NCBI RefSeq assembly: GCF_000517105.1
Contig: NZ_KI912148.1
Location: forward strand, 1,482,518-1,546,517
Direction: 5' to 3'
Length of the DNA: 64,000 nt
From: Fischerella sp. PCC 9605
GTDB lineage: Bacteria > Cyanobacteriota > Cyanobacteriia > Cyanobacteriales > Nostocaceae
Shown here: positions 43,470 through 52,179 of the stretch, one piece after another
Position numbering within the stretch: the stretch's first letter is position 1
Layout: every line of letters starts with the position of its first letter
Program-made: the position numbers and the translations under genes
Notes under the pieces: generated by a model
The model's database searches: none
Seen by the model: the letters and a program-made list of their open reading frames with translations, nothing else
Told to the model about the DNA's origin: nothing

Positions 43470-45836
43470 TTACTCCCTAGTTTTGAGGACAGCGATGAGA
43501 TCGAGCTTGGTTAGCTGACGGCGGACAATTAGTCCAGAGACAATAGCCGCGATCGCCACCACAACAAAAGCAAACGCAAAAGTCGCCCTCGTCACAATCA
43601 AAGGGAAGCGGTAAAGTTCCGAGTTGTAGGCAAAAGACATCAAAGCACAAAAACCAAACCCAATTGCAAACCCCAGAGGAATTGCAGCCATCGTCAAAAC
43701 TGCCTGTTCGCCCAAGAGAATGACTGCAACCTCTGCTTGAGTGAAACCAATTACACGCAGCGTAGCCAGTTCTCGACTGCGTTCTGACAAAGCAATGCGA
43801 GCGGCATTGTAGACTACCCCAAAGGCAATAACGCAGGCGAAAATTACCAATACAGTAGTGAAAATACTGAGACTGCCAGCGATGGTTTCTTGAAAGCGGG
43901 CGATCGCCGTCGTTCGCACAGAAACACCTGTTACCGCAGGTGTCCGTTTTAGCAGCGCATATAACTTATCAATTTGCAACGAGTCAGCAGCCAGATATGC
44001 CCCAGAAACAGTTCCTCCTTCACGCATCAACCGATTCAATGCATGGATATCCATGTATGCTGCAACACCAATCAGTTCATCCACCAACCCAGCTACAGCA
44101 ACACTGCGGGTAGGTCTAGCTCCCTCCAAGACTTCTACCGTCAAGACATCGCCTGGTGTAACTCCCAGAATTTCCGCTAGTTTTGTTGTCAGCACGACCC
44201 CATCAGGTGGTAAATAGACAGTATGCAGTTTCCGATCCACCAAGCGGCGCAGTTCTCCTGTTGGTTCCAGCCCTGTCAGGGCAATTCGGTATGTGCGATG
44301 TTCAAAGCGCAACCTGGCTGGCACTGCCCGGAATGGTTCGGCTTGCAAGACACCAGGCAGATGATTGACTTCATACCGCACCCGAGAGGGGCGCGGCTCA
44401 TTGAAGACAATCGTCACATCCTCACGTTGGACATTGCGGAACTGCACATCAATCATGTGTTGTATGGCATCGGTAAAGTAGCGACCGACAACCAGCATGG
44501 CAACGGCAAGGGCTATCCCAAGAGTAGACAAAAAAGCTTGTACTGGTTTCCGTTCCAGATTTCGCAGTATCATCCGACCCACTGGTGGGAGCAAATCCTG
44601 AAATCCCATACGTTCAATGATAGTGGGGCGAAAGTGGGCGGGTGGTTCGGGACGCATCGCTTCAGCAGGAGGTAGAGAAACCGCTTTTTGCACAGACATG
44701 AAAGCACCAATAACAGCAGCGCCACCACTAATAAAAATTGCGCCCATCACTTGAGCTATACCAAATTCATAGCGGAGTACGGGGAAGGAGAAAAACCGGG
44801 TATAGTTATGAGTGACTGCAACACCAAACCACAATCCCAAGGCAGTGCCAAGTGCTGCGCCGATGAAAACAATCGCCAGCACAAACTTGAGATAGTGCCA
44901 GCCTATGCTCAGATTGTTGTAGCCGAAAGCTTTCAGTACGGCGATTTGGTCGCGTTGGGTAGCGATGAGGCGAGAAAGCAGGATATGTAGTAAAAATGCC
45001 GCGATACCAAGAAAAATAGACGGTACTATCGTTGCAGTTCCTTGCAATTGGGTAATTTCTTCCGATAAAAAGCGGTTAGAAAGCTGGTCTTTGCGTCCGT
45101 AGGCACCAAATCCGCCATACCTTTCCAGAAATTGATCGAGCCGGAAGATAACATCTGCTTCTATTGCCCCTCGCATCAGCGTCAGCGTCACATCATTAAA
45201 CGCCCCATCCATATCAAAGGCTGTTCCCAAAGCATCACGTCCCATCCAAAAAACACCGAAGCGTTGATTATCGGGGAAAATATCGCCCGTTCCCTGGATG
45301 GCGTAGACATACTCTGGCGAAAGCGCTATTCCCACAATCCGCAACTTTTGCCAGCGTCCGTTAATGACTGCACCTATGGTATCACCTAAATCTAGTCGAT
45401 GGGCTTTGGCAAAGTTTTCACCGATCAATACTTCATCATCTCTATCTGGCTGGATGTAGCGCCCCCGTCGGATGAAAAGGTCGTTGAGCATCGGCATTTG
45501 CCGCTCTGGTATAGATATTAACCGTCCTGTGGCTGGTTCACCTCGTCCGGCAATGTCGAGGCTGACATCTGCTACTACCCGCGTTTGCACCTGCGCCACT
45601 CCTGGAATTGACTCTATTTGCGACTTGAGGGATTCTGGGGCGCGTTTAAGTTGGGCGAAGACTTGGGCAAAGCGATATTGCTCGTAATAGTTTGCCTGGG
45701 AAAGTTTGAGGGATTCGTAGGCACTCAGCATTGAGACAAAGCTAGCAATTCCGCAGGCGACAACCAAGGCTATGGCTATCATTTGACCGCGCATATGCCA
45801 AAGGTCACGCAGGAGTTTTTGATCGAGGGCTTTCAT
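43470..45836 (-). CDS. ABC exporter permease with two FtsX domains
   Basis: A 788-residue membrane protein with two FtsX units, ten membrane segments being expected. An N-terminal helix (MIAIALVVACGIASFVSML) and a large extracytoplasmic domain with SIPGVAQVQTRVVADVSLDI are followed by three helices around 270-385. A second unit starts VQAFLSTLGIALAVAMLVVG at about 435 and ends with three helices near 660-780. This double form resembles permeases that work with LolD/MacB-type ATPases; such an ATPase gene lies on the same strand at 49544-50374, separated by accessory genes. First gene of a two-gene unit with the fusion protein. Confidence 0.87.
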   Translation of the reverse strand: MKALDQKLLRDLWHMRGQMIAIALVVACGIASFVSMLSAYESLKLSQANYYEQYRFAQVFAQLKRAPESLKSQIESIPGVAQVQTRVVADVSLDIAGRGEPATGRLISIPERQMPMLNDLFIRRGRYIQPDRDDEVLIGENFAKAHRLDLGDTIGAVINGRWQKLRIVGIALSPEYVYAIQGTGDIFPDNQRFGVFWMGRDALGTAFDMDGAFNDVTLTLMRGAIEADVIFRLDQFLERYGGFGAYGRKDQLSNRFLSEEITQLQGTATIVPSIFLGIAAFLLHILLSRLIATQRDQIAVLKAFGYNNLSIGWHYLKFVLAIVFIGAALGTALGLWFGVAVTHNYTRFFSFPVLRYEFGIAQVMGAIFISGGAAVIGAFMSVQKAVSLPPAEAMRPEPPAHFRPTIIERMGFQDLLPPVGRMILRNLERKPVQAFLSTLGIALAVAMLVVGRYFTDAIQHMIDVQFRNVQREDVTIVFNEPRPSRVRYEVNHLPGVLQAEPFRAVPARLRFEHRTYRIALTGLEPTGELRRLVDRKLHTVYLPPDGVVLTTKLAEILGVTPGDVLTVEVLEGARPTRSVAVAGLVDELIGVAAYMDIHALNRLMREGGTVSGAYLAADSLQIDKLYALLKRTPAVTGVSVRTTAIARFQETIAGSLSIFTTVLVIFACVIAFGVVYNAARIALSERSRELATLRVIGFTQAEVAVILLGEQAVLTMAAIPLGFAIGFGFCALMSFAYNSELYRFPLIVTRATFAFAFVVVAIAAIVSGLIVRRQLTKLDLIAVLKTRE

Positions 45837-45996
45837 GGTAGTTGTCCCTCATTGTCAAAAACTCTTTGTGTTTTGGATGTGCTGAGAATTGCCATAACCA
45901 ATGCGATCGCTCACCTTAATTTTGAGGTTAGGCAAGAAAGTTGAGGAAGTTGTGAGAGTTGGTTAGTGGGGATGGAAAAGTCTGCCTTTAGCCGAA

Positions 45997-46530
45997 CTAC
46001 TCAACAATGCCTAGAGCGTCTTTTGCATCCGCAATTGTGACCATGAGTGTCATCAAAGCGACAGGTGAAGGGGTAAAACCGCATTTTAAGTAGAATTGCT
46101 TTGCTTCTTGTGAAATCGCGTGGACGAGGATGGCTCTGATACCAGCGATTTTAGCCGCTTGTAATGTGCGAAGAACTGCATCACGTACTAAAGCACGCCC
46201 AATCCCTTGAGAGTGCCAGTTATGGTCTACAGCAAGCCGCCCAATCACCATGGCAGGAATTGGGTTAGGCATATTACGTCGGATGCGCCCAGGTGCTTCG
46301 GTATTTACTATGCTTCCGTTAGCAAGACAATAGTAGGCGATAACTTTTTGCTCAATAGTTACAACATAGGTTCGGGAAGCACCACAGTCTTCATTTTTAA
46401 GTGCACGCTTCCTCAACCAATCGTTCAATTCAGGATTGCCGGAATCAAAATCTTTTAGCTGATGCTCTGGTTTTATTGGTTGAGGAGCTTGCAATGTCTG
46501 ATTCTGCTCATTGACCACATTTAATCCCAC
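45997..46530 (-). CDS. GNAT-family toxin (TacT-like)
   Basis: A 177-residue acetyltransferase of the type that acetylates the amino group of aminoacyl-tRNA and blocks translation. It shows the toxin-group pattern: FDSGNPELNDWLRKRALKNE, RTYVV, VIAYYCLANGS, the acetyl-CoA loop VIGRLAVDHNWHSQGIGRAL (core QGIGRA), and a C-terminal AKQFYLKCGFTPS with the conserved Tyr. The start overlaps the end of the DUF1778 antitoxin gene by 10 bp, the arrangement of TacAT pairs. First codon is ATG or an internal one; length is normal. Confidence 0.87.
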   Translation of the reverse strand: MGLNVVNEQNQTLQAPQPIKPEHQLKDFDSGNPELNDWLRKRALKNEDCGASRTYVVTIEQKVIAYYCLANGSIVNTEAPGRIRRNMPNPIPAMVIGRLAVDHNWHSQGIGRALVRDAVLRTLQAAKIAGIRAILVHAISQEAKQFYLKCGFTPSPVALMTLMVTIADAKDALGIVE

Positions 46531-46814
46531 GGTGCTTTTGTTGACAGCAATTTACGGAGATTCTCATTAGCAGAGGGTGGTGCATCAAGGAGTTCCATAA
46601 ATTGTTGGAATTTCTCGTCAGAGAGCATAAACAGCCGACGGTCTAGTAAAACCGCTTCCGCCTCTCGGCAAGCTGTCTCTAGCATGAAATCGGAGCGGCT
46701 CTTGCCGAGAGCTTCTGCCGCACGGTCGATTAATTCACGTTGTGCCAGATGTGCCCGGATGTTAATGGTGACATCGCGGTTTCGATTAACTGGCTCTGGC
46801 GATCGCGCTTCCAT
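46521..46814 (-). CDS. DUF1778 antitoxin (TacA-like)
   Basis: A 97-residue ribbon-helix-helix antitoxin. The DNA-binding part is VTINIRAHLAQRELIDRAAE with LGKSRSDFMLETAC; the C-terminal part (FQQFMELLDAPPSANENLRK) would wrap the GNAT toxin. Upstream gene of the pair, so it probably represses its own promoter in the 210 bp spacer to the right, where TTTTGTATATACAACG-like symmetric AT-rich DNA lies near 46855. Confidence 0.87.
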   Translation of the reverse strand: MEARSPEPVNRNRDVTINIRAHLAQRELIDRAAEALGKSRSDFMLETACREAEAVLLDRRLFMLSDEKFQQFMELLDAPPSANENLRKLLSTKAPWD

Positions 46815-47023
46815 TTATCAATTACCTCTAATGTCCACACAACGACTATACAAATTTTGTATATACAACGTCAACATAAACAGGATTTATGCAAAAAAAC
46901 CGGTTTTCTAGAATTCTTGGAAAGTGTGGGGAAGTGCGATCGCTTTTGGTGGTTGATGTTGGATGGCGGTGATCGCCATAACTTATCGACAACGCCAGCA
47001 CCAAAGGTCACGCAGAAGTTTTT

Positions 47024-47377
47024 TTAAAAAGTTAACACCTTATCGGCATCAACTGTCCATTGCGTAAGCTGACTCATGGTGCCGTTTTCAATGCCATCAA
47101 TAAAGGTTATTTGCTTAATGCCTCTGGCTTCGGCACAGGTGCCACAGGTTTTAACTTTTCCACCTTTATTCAGAATGGCTTTCAGCATTCGCTCAATGTT
47201 GTAATATCCCTGAGGTGTGGATTGATCCGGCAGGGCGCACGTGACCGCATCTGCCAACAGAAAAATTAGCACTTCTGTTGTTGGATGTTCTTTTTGTAAA
47301 GACATCGCCATGCGAAGGGCATTGTAGGCTTTTTCAGTGCCGTAGGGCGCATCATTAATAATAAATAGTATTTTCAT
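47024..47377 (-). CDS. DsrE/F-family protein
   Basis: A 117-residue cytoplasmic protein of the DsrE/DsrF sulfurtransferase-like fold, start ATG at 47377 with AGGAGG six bases upstream (an unusually good site). It begins MKILFIINDAPYGTEKAYNA, has LIFLLADAVTCALPDQ, and KGGKVKTCGTCAEARGI with a CGTC pair that could carry sulfur. Single-gene DsrE proteins are common with no fixed role. It lies in the accessory stretch between parts of the ABC exporter. Confidence 0.8.
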   Translation of the reverse strand: MKILFIINDAPYGTEKAYNALRMAMSLQKEHPTTEVLIFLLADAVTCALPDQSTPQGYYNIERMLKAILNKGGKVKTCGTCAEARGIKQITFIDGIENGTMSQLTQWTVDADKVLTF

Positions 47378-47608
47378 TGCCAACCTCCTTGAAAAGTATG
47401 TATTTAGACAACACCATAACTTGCCAGTAGGGTAGAGACATCACATTAAACAACCCCCAACTCTACTTGGTTGCGATCGCGCTCTAATGCCGCACAGCTA
47501 TCTTGCATAATCTTGGATAACGACCAAATTGAGCGGCGACAAACAAGACCGAAACGATAGACGAGGAGACTTTCGACCCCGCTCCAATGATTTGTTATCC
47601 TGCGTTCT

Positions 47609-48117
47609 CTACTGCAAGGCTCCAATTACACCATAATACACGCAAGCACCTGCACCGATTAGATAGACAACCAAGTCAAGAAAAAACCGATGGCGCGACC
47701 CGGCGACGGACCATACGTTTTAATTAACCCCCACGCATGAGCAACGCGACCGACCGTTAGCGCACTTCCTAAGACCCATAACAACCAAGTCTGTGAATTC
47801 ATCAACTCAAGCACGAGTATGAACAGCAACGCAAGCGGAACATACTCTATGAAATTGCCGTAAGCCCGCACTTTACGCTGTAATATTCCATCGTCGCTGG
47901 TTTTAGTTGTAACTGACTTCTGGGTGTAGTTTTCGACAAATACTGCCCATTTACCGGGCTTGTCAAGGTAGTTTGCCTGATTTGACACGTCTGCTTTCGA
48001 CTCTCCGTGCCAAACTCTGGTACTTATCCGCTCCATCACCACGATGTAAGACAATGCGAACGCTACAAATCCATTGAGTCCGATGAAAAGGGTTGAAATA
48101 GGAACAGGATTATTCAT
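47609..48117 (-). pseudogene. MAPEG-family membrane protein gene with a C-terminal frameshift
   Basis: The frame from 48117 gives 152 residues with the MAPEG pattern: N-terminal helix LFIGLNGFVAFALSYIVVME, QRKVRAYGNFIEYVPLALL, and VGRVAHAWGLIKTYGPSPGR. It stops at 47659 just inside the last helix (GFFLTWLSI). Read in another frame from about the same place, the DNA continues LVVYLIGAGACVYYGVIGAL to a stop at 47609, completing the normal last helix. The switch lies at or near the A6 run at 47681-47686, so one base is probably missing. It is either a real frameshift or a sequencing error. Confidence 0.75.
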
Positions 48118-48360
48118 CTGCTTTGTCCAAAAACATCTCGCATTTCATTGTGACAGGTAGCAGACAAAGTTGAATTTCTGTCCTACAAATAGCTTGAAAT
48201 TGCACAACTTCTACCACTAATCAATTACCCTTAAACGAATCACCTTACCGATCGCTTCCAAATTAATTTGACACTAAACACCAACCGAGCTGATGAACTT
48301 GCTCTTGCACTACTATTCCAACTAAACTAGACTTAGTCTACAAACTTAGTTTTTAAGCTC

Positions 48361-48606
48361 GTGGAAACCGTAAATATCCATCAAGCTAAAACAAATCTTT
48401 CACGGCTTTTGTCGCGAGTGGAACTTGGAGAAGAAATCATTATTTCAAACCGAGGCGTTCCAATCGCAAAGCTAGTTCCGTTTCGCACCTCATCAAATCG
48501 ACGAGCTAGTTTAGGGCAAGATCGAGGGCGTTTCATCGTGCCAGAAGATTTTAATGCTCCTTTGCCGGAAGAGATTTTGGCAGCATTCGAGGGTGGCCAG
48601 CAGTGA
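48361..48606 (+). CDS. Phd/YefM-type antitoxin
   Basis: An 81-residue antitoxin of the Phd/YefM type: VNIHQAKTNLSRLLSRVELG and IIISNRGVPIAKLVPF, then a charged C-terminal tail (RGRFIVPEDFNAPLPEEIL) that would bind the toxin. GTG start. The stop overlaps the start of the PIN-domain gene by 4 bp (GTGA), so they form one operon. Confidence 0.88.
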   Translation: METVNIHQAKTNLSRLLSRVELGEEIIISNRGVPIAKLVPFRTSSNRRASLGQDRGRFIVPEDFNAPLPEEILAAFEGGQQ

Positions 48607-49001
48607 GACTCTTGCTGGATACACAGTGCTGGTTGTGGTGGTTTGCCCAACCAGAGTGTTTGAATGAAGAGGCGATCGCCCACATTGCCGATGAAACCAA
48701 CGAATTGTGGTTCTCTGTTGCCAGTATCTGGGAAATGAGCATCAAAGTTGCGATCGGAAAGTTGCCACTGCCAGAACCGATAGATAGCTATATTTCTAGC
48801 CGCATGGTGCAATTGGGAGCGCGATCGCTAGGAATTACAGCACCTCATGCTTTACGAGCGGCTGCGTTGCCCCTACATCACCGAGATCCTTTTGACAGAA
48901 TGCCGATCGCACAGACTCAAATGGAGGATATGATGCTTGTGAGTGCTGATTCAATATTCAAGCAGTACGACGTTTCTATCCTTTGGGCAGCCAGTTCGTG
49001 A
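48603..49001 (+). CDS. PIN-domain RNase toxin (VapC-like)
   Basis: A 132-residue PIN-domain nuclease. The acidic residues of the active site are visible: Asp in RLLLDTQCWLWW, Glu in SVASIWEMSIKVAIGKL, and two Asp in HHRDPFDRMPIAQ, plus LVSADSIF. This subgroup is commonly paired with Phd/YefM antitoxins. GTG start overlapping the antitoxin stop. Target RNA cannot be told from the sequence. Confidence 0.88.
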   Translation: MRLLLDTQCWLWWFAQPECLNEEAIAHIADETNELWFSVASIWEMSIKVAIGKLPLPEPIDSYISSRMVQLGARSLGITAPHALRAAALPLHHRDPFDRMPIAQTQMEDMMLVSADSIFKQYDVSILWAASS

Positions 49002-49295
49002 TAACTTATATCATGTCCGCTTGAACACTTATATTATCCGCCCGTGTCGGTAATTGGTAATTGGGCGTTGCTGATTTCATGTATGATGCAGGATGTTGCG
49101 TTCTGCCAAAACCCTTGTAGAAAGGATTAATATCAAGTCCGACTAATTCATGTTCATTAAAAACCCTCACCTTTGTCGGACACCCCTCTCAAGTTGGGAG
49201 AGGAGTAGGGGGTGAGGGCAGATCGATAACTAATCAAACGGATTTGATATAAGGCGTTTACTTTAAACTAAAAATAACGTCGTCACAGCTTGGTA
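49002..49295. repeat. spacer with a G/C-rich fold-back repeat
   Basis: CCCTCACCTTTGTCGGACAC (49164-49183) pairs in part with AGTAGGGGGTGAGGG (49206-49220) around CTCAAGTTGGGAGAGG. This is the same dispersed family as 56696-56744 and 63668-63727. A stretch CGTTGCTGATTTCATGTATG at 49064 repeats near 33444 in a variant form. No gene. Confidence 0.55.
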
Positions 49296-49502
49296 ATGAA
49301 ACAAATTACATTTAAGGTTCAAGCATTTTGGGATGCTGAAGCAGAAGTTTGGGTTGCAACTAGCGAAGATGTGCCAGGATTGGTAACAGAAGCTTCTACA
49401 ATTGAGGTTCTTACGCAAAAACTCCGAGAAATGATTCCGGAACTCATCTTTCTCAACAGAATTGTGCCTTCTGATCACGTCATACAGCCAATGCAGTTTT
49501 GA
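49296..49502 (+). CDS. DUF1902/HicB-like small protein
   Basis: A 68-residue protein with the partial RNase-H-like fold of HicB/DUF1902: ITFKVQAFWDAEAEVWVATS, EDVPGLVTEASTIEVLTQKL and REMIPELIFLN. It has no C-terminal DNA-binding domain. No HicA-type partner adjoins it: the next gene is an ATPase on the other strand. The start is ATG 49296 (TTG 49290 possible). Such proteins are usually antitoxin-like; on its own the role is unknown. Confidence 0.65.
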   Translation: MKQITFKVQAFWDAEAEVWVATSEDVPGLVTEASTIEVLTQKLREMIPELIFLNRIVPSDHVIQPMQF

Positions 49503-49543
49503 AACAAGCAGGACTGCCGAAAGCGTTTTAATCTTTATTTTAT

Positions 49544-50374
49544 CTACCACTCCAATTGTGCAGGTGCAACCTTACTCTCATTACACTGCACGCTTGCAAT
49601 CTGACCGCTTCGCATCGTCACTACTCGGTCAGCCATTGCAGCGATACCAGCATTGTGCGTAATTACCGCAGTTGTAGTACCTAGTTCCCTGTTTACCTGT
49701 TCCAATGCTTCCAACACCAGTTTGCCCGTCTGGAAATCCAGCGCCCCTGTGGGTTCATCGCACAGCAGCACTTCAGGACGCTTGGCAATAGCGCGGGCGA
49801 TCGCTACCCGTTGCTGCTCACCCCCAGACAATTGTGCGGGAAAATGATTCAGGCGATCGCCCAACCCCACTAACTCCAATGCTTGTTCTGGACGCATCGG
49901 TTTGCGAGCAATATCAGTCACCAAAGCGACATTTTCTTTGGCTGTGAGGCTGGGAATCAGATTGTAGAACTGAAAGATAAAGCCAACACAGTTGCGACGA
50001 AAGCGAGTGAGTTCTGCTTCACTGGCATGGGTCAAGTCACGGTTGCGAAAAAATACATGACCGCTAGTTGGTACATCTAACCCACCCAAAATGTTCAACA
50101 GCGTTGATTTACCACTACCTGAAGGCCCTAACAATACCACAAATTCTCCCTCGTAGAGGTCAAGGTAAATCGACCGGAGGGCATGAACCTCTACCTCACC
50201 CATGCGATAGACCTTGGTGATTCCATGAATATGAAAGACCACTCCCGATGGTGCTGTAGTATCTGGGTAGGATTTTAGTATTTTGCCAAGTTTATTCTTC
50301 ACTATTTTGCCTAGACAGTTTGGATATCGGCTAGCTTCACCGAGGGCAGGTAAAGTATAACTCAGCATCAGCAT
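49544..50374 (-). CDS. ABC transporter ATPase (LolD/MacB type)
   Basis: A 276-residue ATP-binding subunit. Walker [10 protein letters not shown] at about 83-91, Q-loop in [11 protein letters not shown], signature [14 protein letters not shown], Walker [13 protein letters not shown] and the switch His in VITHNAGIA. The N-terminal 45 residues are not part of the domain; a start near [12 protein letters not shown] is possible. It belongs by type to the FtsX-type permease and fusion protein at 42059-45836 on the same strand, but about 3.7 kb of accessory genes lie between them. The acetolactate decarboxylase gene is 69 bp upstream in the same direction. Confidence 0.9.
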   Translation of the reverse strand: MLMLSYTLPALGEASRYPNCLGKIVKNKLGKILKSYPDTTAPSGVVFHIHGITKVYRMGEVEVHALRSIYLDLYEGEFVVLLGPSGSGKSTLLNILGGLDVPTSGHVFFRNRDLTHASEAELTRFRRNCVGFIFQFYNLIPSLTAKENVALVTDIARKPMRPEQALELVGLGDRLNHFPAQLSGGEQQRVAIARAIAKRPEVLLCDEPTGALDFQTGKLVLEALEQVNRELGTTTAVITHNAGIAAMADRVVTMRSGQIASVQCNESKVAPAQLEW

Positions 50375-50443
50375 CTACCGACCGTCCGATGCAAGCGTTT
50401 GTTCGACCGCGATCGCATTTCAAGCCTCGCTTTATTTGGGACA

Positions 50444-51202
50444 TCACTCCAGTGATGCTTGTGCAAAGGCAGTATGATTGGGCAACATCATCTGCCAGTC
50501 ACGCAGGGTCTCCACATCAGCTATAGGGTTAAGAAATTCTCCATCAAGCAGGTGCCCTCCTGCTTTGCGATCGCTCGTAATGAAATGAAAGTGATAGCCT
50601 GCCACATTCACACTTTTGAGATATTGCGGCAGCCGAAACCCCACTAAAGTACCCCGCACATCTCGCAATTCAAAAACACGCTGCTGCTGACTAACCACAT
50701 CACTTAATGGGGGATAAGGAAGTGTTTGTTTGGGTACACTCCTCACTTTCAAATAAGGAAAGGTGCCTTGAATGCGAATCGCGTAAGGCAAGTTCTGCGT
50801 TGGCAACCGTTCGCCGATCTGCTGCTGCAATTCCTGATAGGTCAAAAGTCCAGTCAGACGAAGCGATCGCTCTCTACGGAAAAACGTAACAGCAGAAAAT
50901 GGCGTTTTCACCTCATCTGCAACGGGATAAGCAACGCCATCCGCTTTGATTTGATAAAACTTGCCATTGAGAACAACCATCTCTCCATCCAATCCCTCGA
51001 AGGTGCCCAACCCAAAGTTTCCATGCTGTTTAAGTTCAGCTAATGTTGTGGCTCCTTCATACACCCCAACGTTTAAGGCTCCCAAGGTAGAAACCTGAAA
51101 TCCTGGATGGGGCTGGAGAATTTGTTGGGAATAGGCAGGTAACACACTAACTACAAGGGCAATGAGCAATACCGCAAACCATAAATACCGTTTTAGCTTC
51201 AC
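50444..51202 (-). CDS. exported alpha-acetolactate decarboxylase
   Basis: A 252-residue enzyme of the BudA/AlsD family, which turns acetolactate into acetoin. GALNVGVYEGATTLAELKQH, GNFGLGTFEGLDGEMVVLNG and the metal site GYHFHFITSDRKAGGHLLDG (His204, His206, His217) are all present. The N-terminus is a signal peptide: positive YLWFAVLLIALVVSVLPAYS. I chose the GTG at 51202 because GAGGAAAAGGA lies just upstream and the signal begins there; the frame to 51406 would overlap tsaB and has no motif. The export signal implies periplasmic action, unusual outside Brevibacillus-type secreted enzymes. It may be co-transcribed with the ABC ATPase. Confidence 0.85.
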   Translation of the reverse strand: MKLKRYLWFAVLLIALVVSVLPAYSQQILQPHPGFQVSTLGALNVGVYEGATTLAELKQHGNFGLGTFEGLDGEMVVLNGKFYQIKADGVAYPVADEVKTPFSAVTFFRRERSLRLTGLLTYQELQQQIGERLPTQNLPYAIRIQGTFPYLKVRSVPKQTLPYPPLSDVVSQQQRVFELRDVRGTLVGFRLPQYLKSVNVAGYHFHFITSDRKAGGHLLDGEFLNPIADVETLRDWQMMLPNHTAFAQASLE

Positions 51203-51333
51203 TATCCTTTTCCTCAGCACAAGATAAAACCTTGAACCAAAGTATCTCTTCACCAATAACTTAAGCGATCGACTAGTTAATAGTGAGACAACAGTTTGAG
51301 GAACTTGTGAAGAAAATTGGTTCAAACTGACAG

Positions 51334-52035
51334 TTACAGTTCCACTGGATGTTGTCCATAGAATGGCAGTGCTTCTGACCAATGGGGACGCTTTCCTTGT
51401 TGCCATTCTATATACGCCAGCTGCAATATACTTGTCACCGTCGCAGCTAATCCAGATTTGGCTTCAATTAACTGATAATTGTTATTCCAACTTGCTAACT
51501 TTTCCTGCCATGCTTCTGGCATCAACACAGTATCTGGTAATAAGACTTTGAGTCCGGAAGCATCAGGTGCAAGTTGATAAATAGCGGCGAAGATTTGACC
51601 CCGTTGTGCTGGCATTTGCACGGCAATAGCTCGATCCCCCCTAGCCCCCCTTTGTAAGGAGGGAACATAGTCCTTTTCAAGGGGGATCTGCGGGATATAT
51701 TCTGACCACGCTACCGCCGCTAATGTGGAAATAGCAAATACAGGAATATCTAACTGTTGCCCTAAAGTCCTAGCAGCAACAACTCCAATACGAGTGCCGG
51801 TAAAACCACCAGGCCCCTTAGCTACAGCAATAAACGCCAAGTCTGCCCAAGTTTGAGGTTGAATAAATTCCATTAAATATTGGTGCAGCAGACTAGATAA
51901 TTCACGTTCCAAATTCCAAACACCAGAACGTGTGTCGACCGCAAAGTTGCTCATCGCTAAACCCAATTCGGGAGTAGTTGTGTGCAGTGCTAAACCGTAT
52001 TTTGTCGGGTCGAGATGTTGTAGTTTGGTAGACAA
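51334..52035 (-). CDS. tsaB: tRNA threonylcarbamoyladenosine biosynthesis protein TsaB
   Basis: A 233-residue ASKHA-fold protein that works with TsaD and TsaE in making t6A37 of tRNA. Seen: GLALHTTTPELGLAMSNF at the start, ELSSLLHQYLMEFIQPQTW, and the typical AVAKGPGGFTGTRIGVVAAR with VFAISTLAAVAWS. Residues about 116-135 are encoded by an in-frame hairpin repeat (51633-51688), in the loop before PAQRGQIFAAIYQL; most TsaB proteins are shorter there. The N-terminal Asp of many TsaB is His/Thr-containing here. Confidence 0.88.
   Translation of the reverse strand: MSTKLQHLDPTKYGLALHTTTPELGLAMSNFAVDTRSGVWNLERELSSLLHQYLMEFIQPQTWADLAFIAVAKGPGGFTGTRIGVVAARTLGQQLDIPVFAISTLAAVAWSEYIPQIPLEKDYVPSLQRGARGDRAIAVQMPAQRGQIFAAIYQLAPDASGLKVLLPDTVLMPEAWQEKLASWNNNYQLIEAKSGLAATVTSILQLAYIEWQQGKRPHWSEALPFYGQHPVEL
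51633..51688. repeat. 56 bp in-frame hairpin repeat inside tsaB
   Basis: GATCCCCC (51633-51640) and GGGGGATC (51681-51688) bound a segment with CTAGCCCCCCTTTGTAAGGA and GGGAACATAG. This GATCCCCCTAGCCCCCC type is a common intergenic repeat in Nostocales; another hairpin with the same ends lies at 26992-27019. Its length keeps the tsaB frame open. Confidence 0.8.
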
Positions 52036-52179
52036 AGCTAATTTAAATATCTGTTTTGCTAGATGTAACTTGATTTATTCAAGCACATTGAGGCTACCAC
52101 TTTATTTACTCGCACAAAAATATGTACGACTACCACACTAAACAGTAGTAGTCGCATTCAAAGCACCTGCCATTACTTA

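Noticed and set aside
49544-50374. Treating this ATPase as the missing devA of the DevBC pairs.
   Set aside because: It is more than 18 kb from either DevC-like gene and fits better with the fusion protein and FtsX permease on the same strand nearby.
51203-51406. N-terminal extension of the acetolactate decarboxylase frame.
   Set aside because: It overlaps tsaB, carries no motif, and a good ribosome site precedes the GTG at 51202.
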